NCBI GenBank assembly: GCA_003228495.1
Contig: QIDY01000386.1
Location: 1-13,338, forward strand
Direction: 5' to 3'
DNA length: 13,338 nucleotides
Origin: Nitrospirota bacterium
GTDB taxonomy: Bacteria > Nitrospirota > Nitrospiria > Nitrospirales > UBA8639
Part shown: one piece after another, positions 1 to 5,817 of the stretch
How the letters are laid out: each line of letters opens with the position of its first letter
Position numbering within the stretch: the first letter of the stretch is position 1
The notes under the pieces: generated by a model
The model's input: only the letters and a program-made list of their open reading frames with translations
Databases searched by the model: none
Told to the model about the DNA's origin: nothing
Position numbers and translations under genes: made by a program

Positions 1-280
1 CGGGCATCACAGGAAATCCAATCATTCGAGATTCAAATTTATCGCCGAATTCTTGTTCTAATTTGGTGACTACGACACGTTCAAACATGTGGCAATGAGG
101 ACAATAGAAATCGGCGAATTCAAATAAGATGACCCTTCCTGATTCGTGGAGGGAGGGCTCTCCTTCCATCAGTTCGTATTCGCCCTCGAGTGCACCAAAA
201 GCCATATTCGCCGAACCAAAGAGGCTAATAAGCAGGGCAAGTCCTATCGTCAGTCCTAACCGGGGCTGTCTTGATGGCAT
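1..280 (-). CDS. DsbA-like periplasmic thiol:disulfide oxidoreductase (partial, 3' end outside window)
   Basis: Only the first 93 codons are inside the window. They read as an N-terminal hydrophobic signal segment (residues 8-24, leucine/isoleucine rich, then a likely cleavage site near residues 24-30). A thioredoxin-fold start follows, VILFEFADFYCPHCHMFE, with the active-site motif CPHC at residues 60-63. CPHC is the dithiol of DsbA, the periplasmic oxidant that introduces disulfide bonds into exported proteins. The cis-proline loop and helical insertion that would confirm the family lie beyond the window. The ATG start is supported by an AAAGGA sequence a few bases upstream on the minus strand. 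The gene is divergent from the cupin at 508. The family call (DsbA/thioredoxin_2) is secure; the exact substrate or whether it is DsbA sensu stricto is not. Disulfide-rich clients in this window could include the four-cysteine protein at 12133 and Pal, but that is inference. Confidence 0.85.
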   Translation of the reverse strand, partial: MPSRQPRLGLTIGLALLISLFGSANMAFGALEGEYELMEGEPSLHESGRVILFEFADFYCPHCHMFERVVVTKLEQEFGDKFESRMIGFPVMP

Positions 281-507
281 GGTGGTCCTTTCGTGATTTC
301 CGGTTTCGGGGAAATTGGCTCTCGAATCGAAGAAGCCTAATGCGGTAACATCTCCGATTCTTTTAAGCTTACATAACCCCTCATCATATCAGACTAGGCC
401 TAGGCGGCTTCAAGGTTAAATCTGATGAGGAAGTCGATTGTGAGGGGTTTTCTTCTAATTATGGCGTTCGAATCTTGTCGGATTCACGGATTAAAGGAGG
501 GAAGTTG
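281..507. promoter_or_regulatory. Divergent intergenic region with nested inverted repeats
   Basis: This stretch separates the dsb-like gene (minus) from the cupin gene (plus). It holds a perfect 9-bp inverted repeat, AACCCCTCA at 375-383 and TGAGGGGTT at 441-449, whose right arm runs into TTTTCTTCT. A second pair lies inside it, CCTCATCA at 379-386 with TGATGAGG at 423-430, plus a 10-bp palindrome CTAGGCCTAG at 394-403. The CCTCA at 379-383 can pair with either TGAGG (426-430 or 441-445), so the two pairings exclude each other. A weak minus-strand promoter for the dsb gene could be TTGAAG (413-408) and TATGAT (388-383) with a 19-base spacer. I could not identify a convincing plus-strand promoter. 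Confidence 0.4.
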
Positions 508-825
508 ATGAACATCGTACATTTAAAGGATTACCAGACTTTTGCAGATGAGAAAATGAAGAAGCTGAATGTCTTTGAAACCCCCAGGTTTTTTTGTGAT
601 GTGTATTGTTTTGAGCCTGGGCAAGCCCAAAAGGCACATACCCATGGAGATCAGGATAAATTATATTTTGTATTAGAGGGGCAGGGGACATTCCAGGTTG
701 GGGCCGACAGTCGGGTATTAGAAGAAGGGCAGGGGACCATGGCCCCGGCAGGAGAGGACCATGGTGTCATCAATCATACCGAAAATCGACTTCGGGTGTT
801 GGTGTTTATGGCTCCGAATCCTTGA
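508..825 (+). CDS. Small single-domain cupin protein
   Basis: This 105-residue protein is one cupin beta-barrel. Cupin motif 1 is visible as G38-x5-H44-T-H46 followed by the strand KLYFVLEGQG. Motif 2 is P80-A-G82-E-D-H85-G-V-I-N89. H44, H46 and H85 are the expected metal-binding histidines; the usual motif 1 glutamate is replaced by nearby D48/Q49/D50, so a bound metal is likely but its ligand set is uncertain. There is no signal peptide, so it should be cytoplasmic. The start chosen is the ATG at 508, seven bases after a strong AAAGGAGG (493-500); the frame is open further upstream to a TTG at 475, but that start lacks a ribosome site. Stand-alone cupins of this size can be small isomerases, dioxygenases or ligand-binding regulators; the sequence does not say which. 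Downstream it converges on nirK across a shared terminator. Confidence 0.85.
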   Translation: MNIVHLKDYQTFADEKMKKLNVFETPRFFCDVYCFEPGQAQKAHTHGDQDKLYFVLEGQGTFQVGADSRVLEEGQGTMAPAGEDHGVINHTENRLRVLVFMAPNP

Positions 826-875
826 TGAAGACTGGTTTGCGTGGCAGAATAATTTGCAGGGGAAAGATGAAAACA

Positions 876-901
876 GGCGGAGAGGCCTTTTGGCCTCCGC
901 C
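876..901. terminator. Bidirectional hairpin terminator between cupin gene and nirK
   Basis: GGCGGAGAGGCC (876-887), loop TTTT (888-891) and GGCCTCCGCC (892-901) form a GC-rich stem of 10 pairs with a two-base bulge. On the plus strand it is followed by CGCTTCGTTT, and on the minus strand by TGTTTTC. It sits between the stop codons of two convergent genes, which fits termination from both sides. Confidence 0.75.
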
Positions 902-923
902 CGCTTCGTTTAAGCAAGAGATA

Positions 924-1949
924 TTAGGGCGTGGGATTCATGGCATTAAAAATCGAGGTATTCTCCTCTCCTGAAACAGAAAGAATACCTATAGCCCCTT
1001 TGGCTACCCGGAAAATACTATGGTCCACTAATAGATACGCTCCGGGGACATCAACTTTAAATTCTACAATCGCGGCTCCCGCTGAAGGGATCAGAGTGGT
1101 TTGTACGTTTTGATTGGCTATGCCGCCAATTGCACCTTCCACATACACTTTGTCAAAAATCTCCCCAATGATGTGAAACGATGATGTGCCATTCGGACCA
1201 ATATTCCCTACATACAGTCTAATTGTTTCGCCCACCTTTGCCTGAAGCTCCTCTCCCATTAATGCTCCGGCTTTGCCATTAAACACCACATGATCCGGAT
1301 GTTCGGCCAAGCCTTTTTCCATGGATAGTTCCATCACACCTTTGTCTTTACTAGGTTTCGTGAAGAACTCGCTCTCTAATATGGCAAATTCACGATCAAC
1401 AGCCGGTAAGCCTTCTGTTGGGTCCACAAGGATCAATCCATACATGCCATTCGCGATGTGGGCGGGGATGTTCGGCACCGGTGAGGCACAGTGGTAGATA
1501 TACAAGCCGGGGCTTAAGGCCTGAAAAGAAAAGATTCCTTCCTGTCCAGGGGCAGTTAAATTTGCTCCAGCTCCTCCTCCTGGTCCATTGACCGCATGTA
1601 AGTCCATATTGTGTGGGAATTTACTCGTTGCATGATTTTTCAGAGAGATTTCGACGGTATCGCCGACGCGGACTCGAATCATGGGGCCGGGCACTGTCCC
1701 GTTAAAACTCCAAAATTTATATTGTACGCCATCGGCTAAGGCTCCGACATATTCTTTGGCTTCAACATTAACCACCACCTTCGCAGGCTGTTTTCTGGTA
1801 ATGGGGGCGGGGACTTCCGGCAATGTTGTGAGTTTAGCTTGAACCGTTAGCATGTCCACAGCCCATGTATCAGAGGAAGGCCCAATGAAAGTTAGGGCCA
1901 TGAACAAGGTCGCGAGGATTGTTCCTCTGAATTCGATGTTGGTCATCAT
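924..1949 (-). CDS. nirK: Copper-containing nitrite reductase (AniA/NirK type)
   Basis: This 341-residue precursor has two cupredoxin domains and reduces nitrite to nitric oxide in the periplasm. All copper ligands are visible. Type 1 copper: H113 (in FPHN), C154 (in YHC), H164 and M169 (in AHIANGM). Type 2 copper: H118 (in DLH), H153 and H310 (in VDHSIF). The catalytic aspartate (D116 in HNMDLH) and active-site histidine (H259 in SSFHIIGEIFDKVYVEG) are also present, so the enzyme looks intact. The flow of sequence (IANGMYGLILV, SSFHIIGEIFDKVYVEG, VDHSIFR) follows Neisseria AniA more than Achromobacter NirK. A signal peptide ends near TWA-VD at residues 28-32. There is no fused cytochrome or extra cupredoxin. 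Start: ATG at 1949, ten bases after AAGGAG; the longer frame reaches a TTG at 1994 with no ribosome site. The promoter carries an Fnr-type operator (see 2041-2052), so expression is probably tied to oxygen or nitrogen oxides. Confidence 0.95.
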   Translation of the reverse strand: MMTNIEFRGTILATLFMALTFIGPSSDTWAVDMLTVQAKLTTLPEVPAPITRKQPAKVVVNVEAKEYVGALADGVQYKFWSFNGTVPGPMIRVRVGDTVEISLKNHATSKFPHNMDLHAVNGPGGGAGANLTAPGQEGIFSFQALSPGLYIYHCASPVPNIPAHIANGMYGLILVDPTEGLPAVDREFAILESEFFTKPSKDKGVMELSMEKGLAEHPDHVVFNGKAGALMGEELQAKVGETIRLYVGNIGPNGTSSFHIIGEIFDKVYVEGAIGGIANQNVQTTLIPSAGAAIVEFKVDVPGAYLLVDHSIFRVAKGAIGILSVSGEENTSIFNAMNPTP

Positions 1950-2005
1950 GAATCGTTTTCTCCTTCGCCGTATGTGTCCTGTTAAAAAACGCAATTTGCC
2001 TGGTT

Positions 2006-2018
2006 AGGCAATATCATA
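2006..2018 (-). promoter_or_regulatory. nirK promoter -10 element
   Basis: Reading the minus strand, TATGAT occupies 2018 to 2013, a five-of-six match to TATAAT, with a predicted start of transcription near 2006. No convincing -35 hexamer lies at the usual spacing. The TGAT-N4-ATCA operator is centred about 40.5 bases upstream of that start instead, the class II activator geometry in which the activator overlaps the -35 position. The resulting leader to the nirK ATG is about 57 bases. Confidence 0.55.
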
Positions 2019-2040
2019 GGGAAATATTACGAAGAAACAA

Positions 2041-2052
2041 TGATATAGATCA
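2041..2052. promoter_or_regulatory. Fnr/Dnr-type operator, TGAT-ATAG-ATCA
   Basis: TGAT at 2041-2044, a four-base spacer ATAG, and ATCA at 2049-2052 give a perfect inverted half-site pair matching the inner eight bases of the FNR consensus TTGAT-N4-ATCAA; only the outermost base of each half differs. It lies 91 bases upstream of the nirK start, and the neighbouring upstream gene encodes a Crp/Fnr protein with an FNR-like recognition helix. This makes an activator site for nirK the simplest reading. Confidence 0.7.
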
Positions 2053-2161
2053 CCAAATGCAAAAAAGATGGGGAGATTTGGCTGTGCAAGGAAGGAAGAA
2101 AAGGGGAGTATGGATGACGTGAGGCGCGGTTAGGAGTTGAGTGAAGATAATTCGAATAAAT

Positions 2162-2304
2162 TCGCAACAAAATTTGGGTTAGATTTGGACGGAACGATTG
2201 AGGAAAAACCGAGGCATAGTAGAACTATGGTGAGGTCTTTTCGATTGAGGTGTGTTCAAAGATGGTCCGAAGATTGGATGTGAAATGTCCAAGTTATTTT
2301 CACT
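2162..2304 (-). repeat. Dispersed intergenic element, copy A (3' of the crp/fnr gene)
   Basis: This 143-bp segment matches 11756-11900 on the opposite strand at about 80% by hand alignment, with a two-base gap. Strand is given relative to the preceding gene. It begins 7 bases after the stop codon of the Crp/Fnr gene (2312-2314). Its centre is an imperfect hairpin spanning 2202-2242: CATAGT (2215-2220), loop AGA, ACTATG (2224-2229), then CC/GG (2209-2210 with 2234-2235) and an A-tract pairing with a T-tract. CGATTGAGG is directly repeated at 2195-2203 and 2242-2250. No open frame is shared by the two copies. It could end transcription of the tkt-crp/fnr operon before the nirK promoter, be a small non-autonomous mobile element, or both. 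Confidence 0.75.
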
Positions 2305-2311
2305 CAAGTCC

Positions 2312-3007
2312 TTAGGGTATGGCGTGGGGAGCCATTTCTTGGAGGCGTGGGAGATGAAGAATGAAGAGTTGTTTCCCATGACCGGCGATGAGCTGATCTT
2401 TTTTGAAGCGGCTGAGAATACGACTGGTCGTTTCTTTGGTCAATCCAGCCATATCGGCCAAGTCTTGGTGGGTCAGCCGAACGGAAATGCGAATGCCATT
2501 GGTTTCCTGAATGCCCGAACGCTCAGCTAAGTTTACAAGGAGAGCCGCGACGCGTTGCTCGGCCCGGTCCAAGGCAAAGGCTTTGGCATTGTTCTGTGAT
2601 TCTCGAAGTCGATGGCTCAAATAATTGATAATGTTGACGGCCGCCTCAGGATTTCGTTGGATCACCTCTAGCATTGTTTTTCGGTGGATTTTGATAACGG
2701 TCCCATCTCCCATAGATTGGGCGCAGCCGGGATGAGAGGCTCCTGAAAAGGCTGAGGCCTCACAACAAAAGAGATCACCTGGCATGAGGACCTTGAGCGT
2801 CACCTCACGTCCTTCGGGGTTGGATTTAACGCATTTCACATTGCCTTGTTTGACAATATGGAACCAGTCGGCGGGATCACCTTCTCGAAAGATGAATTGT
2901 CCTTTTTGAATAGGAATTTCTATGGCGTGTTCAGCCAATTCCTGTCTGTCAGTTTCGGAAAGGCAAGCAAACAGTGGGAGCGAGTCAAGGGAGGTTTCTG
3001 AAGCCAT
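2312..3007 (-). CDS. Crp/Fnr-family transcriptional regulator
   Basis: A 231-residue protein with the standard layout: an N-terminal cyclic-nucleotide-type sensor barrel (about 12-118, with KGQFIFREGDPADWFHIV at 35-52), a long dimerisation helix (about 119-150) and a winged helix DNA-binding domain (150-220). The helix-turn-helix reads LADMAGLTKETTSRILSRF; E192, S195 and R196 match the E-x-x-S-R that FNR uses to read TTGAT half-sites. It is not a typical iron-sulphur FNR, because the N-terminal cysteine cluster is missing (only C14 lies near the start). It is not a typical cAMP-binding CRP either, because the R-S of the phosphate cassette is absent. Instead C81, C82, H92 and C95 lie together in the sensor pocket. 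It starts 9 bases after the transketolase stop with only a weak ribosome site, so translation is probably coupled to that gene. The most likely target is nirK just downstream. Confidence 0.9.
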   Translation of the reverse strand: MASETSLDSLPLFACLSETDRQELAEHAIEIPIQKGQFIFREGDPADWFHIVKQGNVKCVKSNPEGREVTLKVLMPGDLFCCEASAFSGASHPGCAQSMGDGTVIKIHRKTMLEVIQRNPEAAVNIINYLSHRLRESQNNAKAFALDRAEQRVAALLVNLAERSGIQETNGIRISVRLTHQDLADMAGLTKETTSRILSRFKKDQLIAGHGKQLFILHLPRLQEMAPHAIP

Positions 3008-3016
3008 TGAACAACA

Positions 3017-4876
3017 TTACTCAACCAGTTGTTTCACTTTTGCAACGATAGCGCGCGCGCTAATGCCAAAATGATCGAGTAATTGGGCCGGTTTGCCGCT
3101 ATGGGGAATTTCCCGGATGCCCATTTTATGGAGGCGTACGCCTTCGGTGGAAAGGGCGCTCAAAACGGCATCCCCAAGCCCTCCGTGGAGATAATGATCT
3201 TCCACGGTCAAGACCAAATTGTTTGTGGCTTTTGCGGCTTGTTGGAGCGTGGCCACGTCGATGGGAACAATGCTGTAGAGATCAATCACGCGAACCGTAA
3301 TGCCTGATTTCAGTAATTCATCATAAGCGTTGAGGGCTTCAAACAACGTGACGCCTGCTGCAACAATCGTGAGTTGGTCGTTGTCACTTTGGCGAAGAAC
3401 TTTGGAACCACCTATTGTGAAGGTCTCATTCGAGTCATAGAGAATTGGAGTTTTTGGCCGTCCCGTTCGCATGTAGACCATGCCTTTGTGATTGGCCATG
3501 GTTTCCACGAGCCGATAAGCACACATCGCATCTGAAGGATACAGGACGACCATGCCAGGTTGAGCGGCCATCATGGCTAAATCCTCCAGGCCCATTTGCG
3601 AGGGGCCATCTTCACCGATACTTACGCCGACGTGTGAACCCATGAGTTTGATATTGGATTGGCTGATCGCGGCCATACGGATGAAATCATAGGCTCGTGT
3701 GAAAAAAGCGGCGAAGGTGGCTGCAAACGGAATTTTTCCACATGCCGCCAGGCCGGCGGCAGCGCCGATCATATTTTGTTCGGCGATAAAATTTTCAAAG
3801 AACCGTTCAGGGAAACGCTTGCCAAATTTGTCGGTATAGGTTGAATTTTTCACGTCCGCATCTAATCCGACGACTAATGGATTCACTTCCCCCAATTGAG
3901 CTAAGGCTTCCCCGAAAGCCTCACGAGTGGCCACGGTATCCGTCGGTCCATAATGCGGGTCTGGAAGAGGTTTGGCTGAAACGTTCGCACGCTGAACCAT
4001 TAAGGGTTGCGCAATAGGGAGCGAGGGAGTTGGAGAGGAGAGTGATTGATTCAACAAGGCAATCACTTCTTCGGCTTGTTGTGGGTTCAAGGGTTTGCCA
4101 TGCCAACTTGGGTGATCTTCGGCAAATGGAATCCCTTTGCCTTTAAAGGTCTTAGCCAGAATCATGGTTGGCTTCTGTTTGGTTTGACTGGCTTCAGAGA
4201 AAGCCTGGAGCAATTCGGCATGGTTATGTCCATCGATACAGAGGGTATGCCATCCAAAGCCTTCCCAACGCGCTTGGTAAGCATTCAGATTATGCTCCAA
4301 CATCGTTGGGTCGGATTGCCCGAGCCGATTAATATCGATAATCGCGCAGAGATTGTCGAGTTGAGCATGGCGTGCGACGTCGGCAGCTTCCCAGATCGAG
4401 CCTTCTACCGATTCTCCATCCCCTAACACTACATAGGTTCGAGCGGAGGTCTTATCTAAATATTTATTATTCAGGGCGATGCCGATGCCCACAGATAGGC
4501 CTTGTCCGAGTGAGCCTGTGGCCATATCCACGAATGAGAGGCGTGGCGTGGGATGTCCTTCGAGGTCGGATTCTAATGTACGAAGTTCAAGTAATAGTTT
4601 AGGTTCAAAGAGGCCTGCTTCAGCCCATGCGGCATAGAGCAGTGGAGCGGCATGGCCTTTTGATAAGACAAATCGATCGTTATCCGGGTTGCGAGGATTC
4701 TTCGGATCGTATCGCATAACCGAAAAGAATAACGTTGCGACGATATCGGCCGCAGAGCAACAACTGGTCGGGTGGCCGTTCCCGGCTTGAGTCGTTGCAC
4801 GAATGCTATGAATGCGAAGTTGATCGGCTTTTTGACGAAGGTGTTCTGGCAATTGGGTTGCACCAATGGTGGTCAC
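3017..4876 (-). CDS. tkt: Transketolase (single-chain, animal-type subfamily)
   Basis: A 619-residue thiamine-diphosphate enzyme that moves two-carbon units between sugar phosphates in the pentose phosphate or Calvin cycles; cytoplasmic homodimer. Visible marks: GHPTSCCSAAD near residue 34, KGHAAP near 74, the cofactor motif GDG at 152-154 paired with N183 in IIDINR, SWHGKP near 259, and the pyrimidine-domain glutamate E366 in FIAEQNM, followed by GSHVGVSIGEDGPSQM from about 413. The wording of these motifs and the length match vertebrate TKT (about 620 residues) better than the E. coli TktA type (about 660). A proline/serine-rich linker lies at about 275-310. Start: GTG at 4876, six bases after AAAAAAGGAG; the longer frame to 4954 would begin upstream of the likely promoter. 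It leads an operon with the Crp/Fnr regulator. The reason for this pairing is unknown. Confidence 0.93.
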   Translation of the reverse strand: MTTIGATQLPEHLRQKADQLRIHSIRATTQAGNGHPTSCCSAADIVATLFFSVMRYDPKNPRNPDNDRFVLSKGHAAPLLYAAWAEAGLFEPKLLLELRTLESDLEGHPTPRLSFVDMATGSLGQGLSVGIGIALNNKYLDKTSARTYVVLGDGESVEGSIWEAADVARHAQLDNLCAIIDINRLGQSDPTMLEHNLNAYQARWEGFGWHTLCIDGHNHAELLQAFSEASQTKQKPTMILAKTFKGKGIPFAEDHPSWHGKPLNPQQAEEVIALLNQSLSSPTPSLPIAQPLMVQRANVSAKPLPDPHYGPTDTVATREAFGEALAQLGEVNPLVVGLDADVKNSTYTDKFGKRFPERFFENFIAEQNMIGAAAGLAACGKIPFAATFAAFFTRAYDFIRMAAISQSNIKLMGSHVGVSIGEDGPSQMGLEDLAMMAAQPGMVVLYPSDAMCAYRLVETMANHKGMVYMRTGRPKTPILYDSNETFTIGGSKVLRQSDNDQLTIVAAGVTLFEALNAYDELLKSGITVRVIDLYSIVPIDVATLQQAAKATNNLVLTVEDHYLHGGLGDAVLSALSTEGVRLHKMGIREIPHSGKPAQLLDHFGISARAIVAKVKQLVE

Positions 4877-4925
4877 AAACGACTCCTTTTTTCTGAGAAT
4901 TTGGTAGAAATAGAGGCTGGGTAGG

Positions 4926-4954
4926 AAGGTAACAGACCCCTCTGCCGCAGTCAA
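4926..4954 (-). promoter_or_regulatory. Candidate promoter for the transketolase-regulator operon
   Basis: On the minus strand, TTGACT (4954-4949) is followed after 17 bases by TACCTT (4931-4926). The -35 match is good and the -10 match is poor (three of six). Transcription would begin near 4919, giving a leader of about 43 bases that contains the AAGGAG before the GTG start. The rest of 4877-5059, shared with the divergent lipoprotein gene, shows no plus-strand promoter that I trust. Confidence 0.35.
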
Positions 4955-5059
4955 TTTCGAGCGGTTTCTTGCTAGCCTATCAATTGTCGATGTAGGGTAT
5001 CACGAAAGTTAAAACCGATGGCTTATCAATAATAGATCTTGAGCAATTGGAGGTTCATG

Positions 5060-5263
5060 ATGAACGCGATGAATTTGATTGTTCTATCAGCTCAACGAAT
5101 TGGAGTGGCCTTTCTTTTGGTTGCGGGAGTGACTCTTGTGAGCTGCTCTTCAGCACCGGAGCCTCAACCAGAGCCATCTAAAGAAGAGATCCGGCAAGAT
5201 GCTGACCGATTTTTTAATAAGATGGGGCAAGATGAAGGAGCACAATCTTCTTCTCAGAAATGA
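5060..5263 (+). CDS. Small hypothetical lipoprotein
   Basis: A 67-residue precursor with a lipoprotein signal: a hydrophobic stretch (about 14-26, IGVAFLLVAGVTL) ending in the lipobox LVSC with C29 as the lipid-modified residue. The mature part is only 39 residues. It is proline/glutamate-rich at first (SSAPEPQPEPS), then a short charged helix (KEEIRQDADRFFNKMG) and a serine-rich tail. I do not recognise a family. TTGGAGG at 5047-5053 precedes two adjacent ATGs (5057 and 5060); the second gives the better six-base spacing, so 66-68 residues is the practical range. It is divergent from the transketolase gene. There is no aspartate right after the lipid cysteine, so under the E. coli Lol rule it would go to the outer membrane. 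Confidence 0.65.
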   Translation: MNAMNLIVLSAQRIGVAFLLVAGVTLVSCSSAPEPQPEPSKEEIRQDADRFFNKMGQDEGAQSSSQK

Positions 5264-5517
5264 GAGGCTAATAAATTTTCATGTGAGACTATCCATTTGA
5301 ATTGGTTTAATTGAACCGGTGAGGAGGACGACAAAGAATTATGGGAAGAAATAGATCTCAGGATCTGACATTCATTTGAGATTTTCGGGTTAGTGGAAGC
5401 TGCGCTGGTCCTCCTTCGAAGGGGAAATATGCCAGGAATAGGCACTTTCCTTCGCCGCTTCAAACATTGGTTTGATGACCGGGGTTTTCGGAGTCTGGAG
5501 CCAGAGACAAAAAGGTC
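5264..5517. other. Non-coding stretch with several small hairpins
   Basis: I find no credible gene in this 254-base gap. It contains ATCTCA/TGAGAT (5355-5360 with 5377-5382, followed by TTTTC), an imperfect hairpin GAAGGGGAAA...TGCC/GGCA...TTTCCTTC (5418-5453), and TCAAAC-ATTG-GTTTGA (5460-5475). The first could end the lipoprotein transcript. The clustering of hairpins just before the toxin-antitoxin promoter could mark the scar of an insertion or a structured RNA; the sequence alone does not decide. Confidence 0.4.
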
Positions 5518-5564
5518 TTGCTCCAATTCATGCTGGGATCTATAATGGATCTAATATGGATCCA
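5518..5564 (+). promoter_or_regulatory. Toxin-antitoxin promoter with phased GGATC operator
   Basis: TTGCTC (5518-5523), a 17-base spacer and a perfect TATAAT (5541-5546) form a sigma-70-type promoter. Three GGATC copies at 5536-5540, 5547-5551 and 5558-5562 recur every 11 bases, on one face of the helix, overlapping and following the -10 box; the last lies inside the palindrome TGGATCCA (5557-5564). Ribbon-helix-helix antitoxins typically bind tandem sites and repress their own operon, so this is a likely autoregulatory operator. Confidence 0.7.
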
Positions 5565-5580
5565 TTTTGGAGGACATCCT

Positions 5581-5817
5581 ATGCCAACGAATCTCTCCAT
5601 CAAAAAAGTGCCGGATGAACTCGTGGCCCATCTTCGCCGTCGGGCGAGGGACCATCATCGTTCCCTCCAAGGTGAACTCCTCTCGATCATTGAGGCAAGT
5701 GTCCGAGAAGAATCAACTCTCACCCCCAAGGCCATTTTGGCGAAAATACAACGAGCGGGCCTGTGCTCTCCGTCCGAATCGGTCTCCATGATTCGAAAGG
5801 ATCGGGATGCCCGTTAA
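5581..5817 (+). CDS. vapB: VapB/FitA-like ribbon-helix-helix antitoxin
   Basis: A 78-residue protein whose N-terminal half is a ribbon-helix-helix DNA-binding fold: a strand TNLSIKKV (3-10), a helix VPDELVAHLRRRARDH (10-25), then the turn RSLQGELLSIIEASV (28-42). The RSLQ-E pattern is typical of the FitA/VapB antitoxins of the Arc superfamily. The C-terminal part (about 48-78) should be the flexible segment that wraps around and inhibits the toxin. Start: ATG at 5581, seven bases after GGAGG (5569-5573); the frame open upstream to a TTG at 5518 would begin inside the promoter. It overlaps the toxin gene by 11 bases, the usual antitoxin-first arrangement with coupled translation. Confidence 0.85.
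   Translation: MPTNLSIKKVPDELVAHLRRRARDHHRSLQGELLSIIEASVREESTLTPKAILAKIQRAGLCSPSESVSMIRKDRDAR

Noticed and set aside
281..507. A known riboswitch class upstream of the cupin gene
   Set aside because: I could not match the stems to any riboswitch class I know; only the exclusive pairing was kept as a finding.
2162..2304. CRISPR-like or insertion-sequence origin of the repeat
   Set aside because: Only two copies, no spacer periodicity, no transposase frame and no clear terminal inverted repeats or target duplications at the ends.
2252..2530. Plus-strand open frame of 92 codons opposite the Crp/Fnr gene
   Set aside because: It covers the end of the repeat and the antisense of a clearly conserved gene, has no ribosome site and no recognisable protein features.
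4046..4426. Plus-strand open frame of 126 codons opposite the transketolase
   Set aside because: It is antisense to conserved transketolase motifs; its composition reflects the codon structure of the real gene.
5254..5526. Minus-strand open frame of 90 codons in the gap before the toxin-antitoxin pair
   Set aside because: It begins over the toxin-antitoxin promoter, runs through three hairpins, overlaps the lipoprotein stop and reads as low-complexity serine/arginine sequence.
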